Positions 60,771-64,000 of a stretch of 64,000 bases of DNA are shown piece after piece. The notes beneath the pieces are model-generated. The model worked only from the letters and a program-made list of their open reading frames with translations, ran no database searches and was not told the DNA's origin. Position 1 is the stretch's first letter; each line of letters starts with the position of its first letter. Source of the stretch: Eutrigla gurnardus (taxonomy: Eukaryota; Chordata; Actinopteri; Perciformes; Triglidae); NCBI GenBank assembly GCA_963514095.1, contig OY741280.1, forward strand, positions 7,577,964 to 7,641,963, written 5' to 3'. The translations under genes were made by a program, and so were the position numbers.

Positions 60771-61071
60771 ACCAAAGCTTCCGGTGCGCGTGCCTGTCTG
60801 AACTCGCGTGACTTGACGCGCGTCAGGCAGCGATGGTTTGTATTGACGCGAGCGCTGGCAGCTCCCTGTCAGAGGAGCGCGCGTGGAGGCCGACCTGTGG
60901 CCAGTCGGACGGCGGACTGTCGGGGGGCAAAGTTTACGGAGCTGCCTGAATAATACGAGCTGTCACTTCCTCAACGAGGACAACGAGGACGCGCTTCAGC
61001 CGCGAGCAGAGCAGAGAGACGGACCCGGGGAGATGCGTGCAGCATGTAGCCGGTAGGACCGCTGCCGTACG
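60771..61071 (+). promoter_or_regulatory. eepd1: eepd1 promoter and probable non-coding exon 1
   Basis: A CpG-rich block (CGGTGCGCGTGCC, TGACGCGCGTCAGG, AGGAGCGCGCGTGG) precedes a candidate donor GTGCGT at 61072. An acceptor TTGTCTTTCAG at 61157-61167 opens the coding exon. This implies a short (about 96-bp) 5' UTR intron. Start site and exact donor are inferred; CCG|GTAGGA near 61051 is an alternative donor. Confidence 0.5.
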
Positions 61072-61167
61072 GTGCGTATGATTCGTGTAATTATGAGGCA
61101 CTTTGTGGTGAAAGGATGGACATGTGTAGGTGCGGCTGCGTGACTGTCACCGACGCTTGTCTTTCAG

Positions 61168-61227
61168 CCTCTTCTCGCTCTCTGCCGTCCGCTGCTCAGA
61201 GACGAGACCCGGTGACCCGCCGGAGCC
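61168..61227 (+). other. eepd1: eepd1 5' UTR part of first coding exon
   Basis: From the acceptor to the start codon. An in-frame TGA (61213-61215) five codons before the ATG fixes the start. The Kozak context GGAGCCATGG is strong. Confidence 0.65.
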
Positions 61228-62075
61228 ATGGGTGGGAGTCTGGGCTGCCACCGCTCCATCCCCAGGGACCCCACGGACTTCAGCTGCGGGAAGCGCAAAT
61301 TCAGCGCCGCGTGCAACTTTGGCCACATCCTGGTGAACCAGGAGCGGCTGAACATCAACACGGCCACGGAGGAGGAACTCATGACTCTGCCGGGAGTCAA
61401 CCGCACCGTCGCGCAGAACATTGTGGAGTACCGGGACTGCATCGGGGGGTTTAAAAAGGTGGAGGACCTGGCTCTGGTCAGCGGGATCGGGGCCACCAAA
61501 CTGGAGGTGATCAAACTGGAAATATGCGTCTCCAGCAGGACCAGCTCGTCCCAGCACTCGCCGTCGTCCCTGCGCAAAGACGTGGATCACCAGTCGTGCA
61601 CCGGGATGAACATCAACACCGCCACGCCGGCGCAGCTGATGAGCATCCGAGGCATCACGGAGAAAATCGCCAAGAACATCGTGGCCTACCGGGCGGAGCG
61701 GGGCCCCTTCAAAAGCATCGAGGACCTGGTGAGGGTCAACCACATCAACAGCTCCCTGCTGGACAAAATCCGCTTCCAGGTGTTCGTGGAGCGCTCCAGG
61801 GCGCCGTCCACCAACACCAACGGAGGGCTCACCTGCACCACGAAGTCCCACCCCAGTCCGACTTCATTCAGTCTCAGGAGCGACGACCTGGACCTCCCGC
61901 CAGGAGGACCGACGCAGATCATCTCCGTGCGGCCCAACGTGGAGCCGCCGCCCGGCCTGCGGGACGGGAAGCCCGTGGTGCGTCTGGCCACCTGGAGCCT
62001 GCAGGGCTGCTCCTGCGACAAGGCCAATAACCCGGGGGTGAAGGAGGTGGTCTGCATGACCCTGCTGGAGAACGA
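61228..62075 (+). CDS. eepd1: EEPD1, first coding exon (5' part of gene)
   Basis: Endonuclease/exonuclease/phosphatase family domain-containing protein 1. In mammals it has been linked to repair of stalled replication forks and, in macrophages, to LXR-dependent ABCA1/cholesterol efflux at the plasma membrane. The exon encodes 282 residues plus two bases. MGGSLGC is an N-myristoylation/palmitoylation-type start. Two ComEA-like helix-hairpin-helix domains follow: INTATEEELMTLPGVNRTVA (from about 43) with VSGIGATKLE near 84, and INTATPAQLMSIRGITEKIA (from about 129) with the RVNHINSSLLDKI segment. The beginning of the EEP catalytic fold (VVRLATWSLQGCSCDKANNP...) lies near 248-282. The frame would hit TGA at 62077, but a consensus donor GTGAGT at 62076 precedes it, so the exon ends at 62075 in phase 2 and the rest lies beyond the right edge. 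High GC makes long antisense frames, which are shadows. It follows septin-7 in the same orientation, as in human. Confidence 0.93.
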
Positions 62076-64000
62076 GTGAGTAAAACATCCGGGGACTACC
62101 TGGACTCAGTCACGACATAACTAAATAACGTGTTGTTGATCAATTATAATCAGATGGATGTGTCATGGTGTTGTCTCGGGCCAAACAAAGTATTTTAAAG
62201 CCATTACAAATAATTACAAATAATCTGTTATTCAAGAAAAGAACAAACATGTGAGCAAAGGATGAATCAGAACAACTCAATACATATTCAAAATGTGAAA
62301 ATTGTAGTCGGACAGACATCATTTCGCAGTAGAATTATACGCATATTTGTGATATTTTTGGAGGCGTTCATCGTACAGAACATCCTGATAAAGAACTGAG
62401 AAGGCTTCAGAGACAACAACATGTTGTCCCTGTCATAAACGATGCTGCGACTTTGCTATAGTTTAAATACTTTGGAGAGTTTTGGAAGAAACCTCATGTA
62501 AATGTAAAGTGAGTCATCGGGGCCAACACAGTCAGATACGCAGGGGCCCCAACATGTTTGCTGAAAGTCAGTTGGTTTCGGTCAATTGATTGCAAATTCA
62601 TTGAGGAATTTGCACCACTAGGGTACAAAACAAGCCTCCAACTATTACTTCATCTTGTGGCCTAAATAAAGCTGTTTGATTAAATTACTTCATAGCAACA
62701 CTTAGAAAAGATAAGCAGCTTTTGTTACAGCAGGTTTGCGGGTCTTTGTTCGCCCCCCCTGAAGGATTTATTCGTCCAAAAAAGGAGCCTTGCAGCAGAT
62801 TAAAGATAACAAAATAAACCTTGGAATGGAAGATTCAACTAAAGTTGCTCTAAGAAAGACAATAACCTTGTAAAATGTGTTATTTAACATACACACACAC
62901 ACAAATAATTGATCGTTGACTTGACCCAGATCAGGCCGTTATCCAGTATTTCTGAGAGCTGTTCTCTCTCGCTGCATGCACGAAAATAAATGAAGAGCCC
63001 CTTTAGATCTGGAGCGTTCCACTTTAAGTGGCCGTGTTCGTTTAGCGCCGAGTGCTACGTTTATGCAAATAGCTGTAAAACAGGCCTCTGTGAGTCCAGG
63101 TTAATCTGTGTGACAGCAGTGTTTCAATAACAGGACTCATTCTGTGGGATTCTGCGTTTATACCACTGACCAAAGCTGCTCGGCTCGGCCTGATATGACA
63201 CATATATATTTCTTTCCCACGGTCGCCATATTCTCCAGTTATCCCTTGTTTAGTGATACACACTTCATGATGCGGGCGCGACCAGACTTTCTCAGTCTCG
63301 CTGTCAGCTGAAGGGCCCGGAGCCCTGCAGCGTCCTCCTCGGCTGGTGAGCCCCAAGCTGCTTGCTCATGAATGATTCCTGCAGCACACACTGTTCAGCA
63401 CAACCCGAAACCGCCGCTGAGACTAGTGTCCTCGAACCCAAATGTTTTGTTCTCCGTGCCAAACTCTGTTTGAAAACCTGTCATTTTAATGTAACTTTGC
63501 TGAAAGGAGAACACACGTGACTTGATTGGGTGTAACTAAAACCTTTCGTCGAGTCATCGGGATTTCATGACAAGTGCAGTGGAGCGCTCATTCAAGTCGG
63601 ATTCCAGGTGGGAAACATTGCCTGCTCATGTTCAGGTCAGCTAAGCTGAGGATGCTTTTGAGGAGAGTGTTTGGTAGTTTGAAGCTGACGTGGTGCGTCG
63701 GCACCTGTCAGGGTCCGTTATGCTTCAGTAGTCTGCGTCGCCTCCCTGATCTCTCCAAGAAGTCGGCCTTTAGTGTGTCTTTGCAGTGTGTCTTGCACAC
63801 TTTCAGATTGTTGAAAGGCGTTCGCTGTGTCGGTTGTTTACTTTGCACAGCGGCAGGATTCTGGTGGGGTTGAGTAGCAGACGAGAAAACCCATCTTGTC
63901 AGGCTTGGAGTGTTGCGTTTGAGTGCATGGAGCAACCAGCCTCAGAGGCGACCGTTCTTTCTAAACAACAATGGCGACTCCTTAAGAGGTTAGCGCAAAT
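62076..64000 (+). other. eepd1 intron (continues past window)
   Basis: Begins GTGAGTAAAAC. No further EEP-domain exon is recognised before the window ends. It contains a perfect octamer ATGCAAAT at 63063-63070 in a mixed-composition block that could be regulatory. Open frames at 63042-63356 and 63574-63935 have no known homology. Confidence 0.65.
63063..63070 (+). promoter_or_regulatory. Octamer (POU) motif in eepd1 intron
   Basis: Exact ATGCAAAT within TTATGCAAATAGCTG. Short motif, so only suggestive. Confidence 0.25.

Noticed and set aside
61147..61851. 234-codon minus-strand frame antisense to eepd1
   Set aside because: It exactly shadows a GC-rich real exon on the + strand, is rich in Arg/Gly/Ala and has no family resemblance.
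62071..62079. eepd1 frame appearing to end in LLENE-stop
   Set aside because: The stop lies within the consensus donor GTGAGT. The EEP domain is only just beginning, so the exon is spliced, not terminated.

Overview
The window looks like nuclear DNA of a teleost fish, most likely a percomorph. It has long introns with canonical GT-AG junctions, many (GT)n microsatellites, a decayed Tc1/mariner transposase, a tRNA-derived SINE, and several dispersed repeats I recognise from percomorph genomes. There are no bacterial features. Three protein-coding genes can be supported, all on the + strand. They occupy a small part of the window; the rest is intron, intergenic DNA and repeats.

Layout. 1-7.8 kb is intergenic, or the 5' intron of lrrc3b, and contains two blocks of an old dispersed repeat. 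At 7.8-8.8 kb an uninterrupted coding exon encodes a 260-residue LRRC3B-type single-pass LRR membrane protein. Its leader has several upstream AUGs. From 8.8 to 28.5 kb no gene is recognised. That stretch holds very long (GT)n tracts, poly-C tracts, a 20-bp minisatellite of about 0.7-0.9 kb (20.5-21.4 kb), two CpG-rich patches, candidate conserved non-coding stretches and a broken Tc1 element (27.09-27.68 kb). From 28.5 to 57.0 kb lies a complete septin-7 gene. I reconstructed it exon by exon, with every phase matching; the full-length product is 435 aa. From about 60.8 kb to the right edge is the 5' part of eepd1: a probable non-coding first exon, then a large first coding exon with two helix-hairpin-helix domains and the start of the endonuclease/exonuclease/phosphatase domain. 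The rest of eepd1 lies beyond the window.

The most interesting signals are in septin-7. (1) The reading frame from exon 1 (ends in phase 1) to the QQKNLEGY exon (starts in phase 0) closes only if a 2-nucleotide microexon 'CT' at 33455-33456 is used. It has a strong polypyrimidine-AG and a GTAAGT donor, and it completes the Ala codon expected at that position. (2) A frame-preserving 21-nt cassette microexon at 53407-53427 would insert seven residues (PETAEGM) between the GTPase domain and the C-terminal coiled coil. A TGC and GCATG motifs around it resemble neuronal microexon regulation.

The genes are not an operon. septin-7 (cytoskeletal GTPase) and eepd1 (nuclease-related, membrane-anchored) are neighbours in human 7p14, and lrrc3b is on human 3p24, so the three-gene order is useful for synteny. 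No virus, phage, CRISPR or toxin gene was seen.
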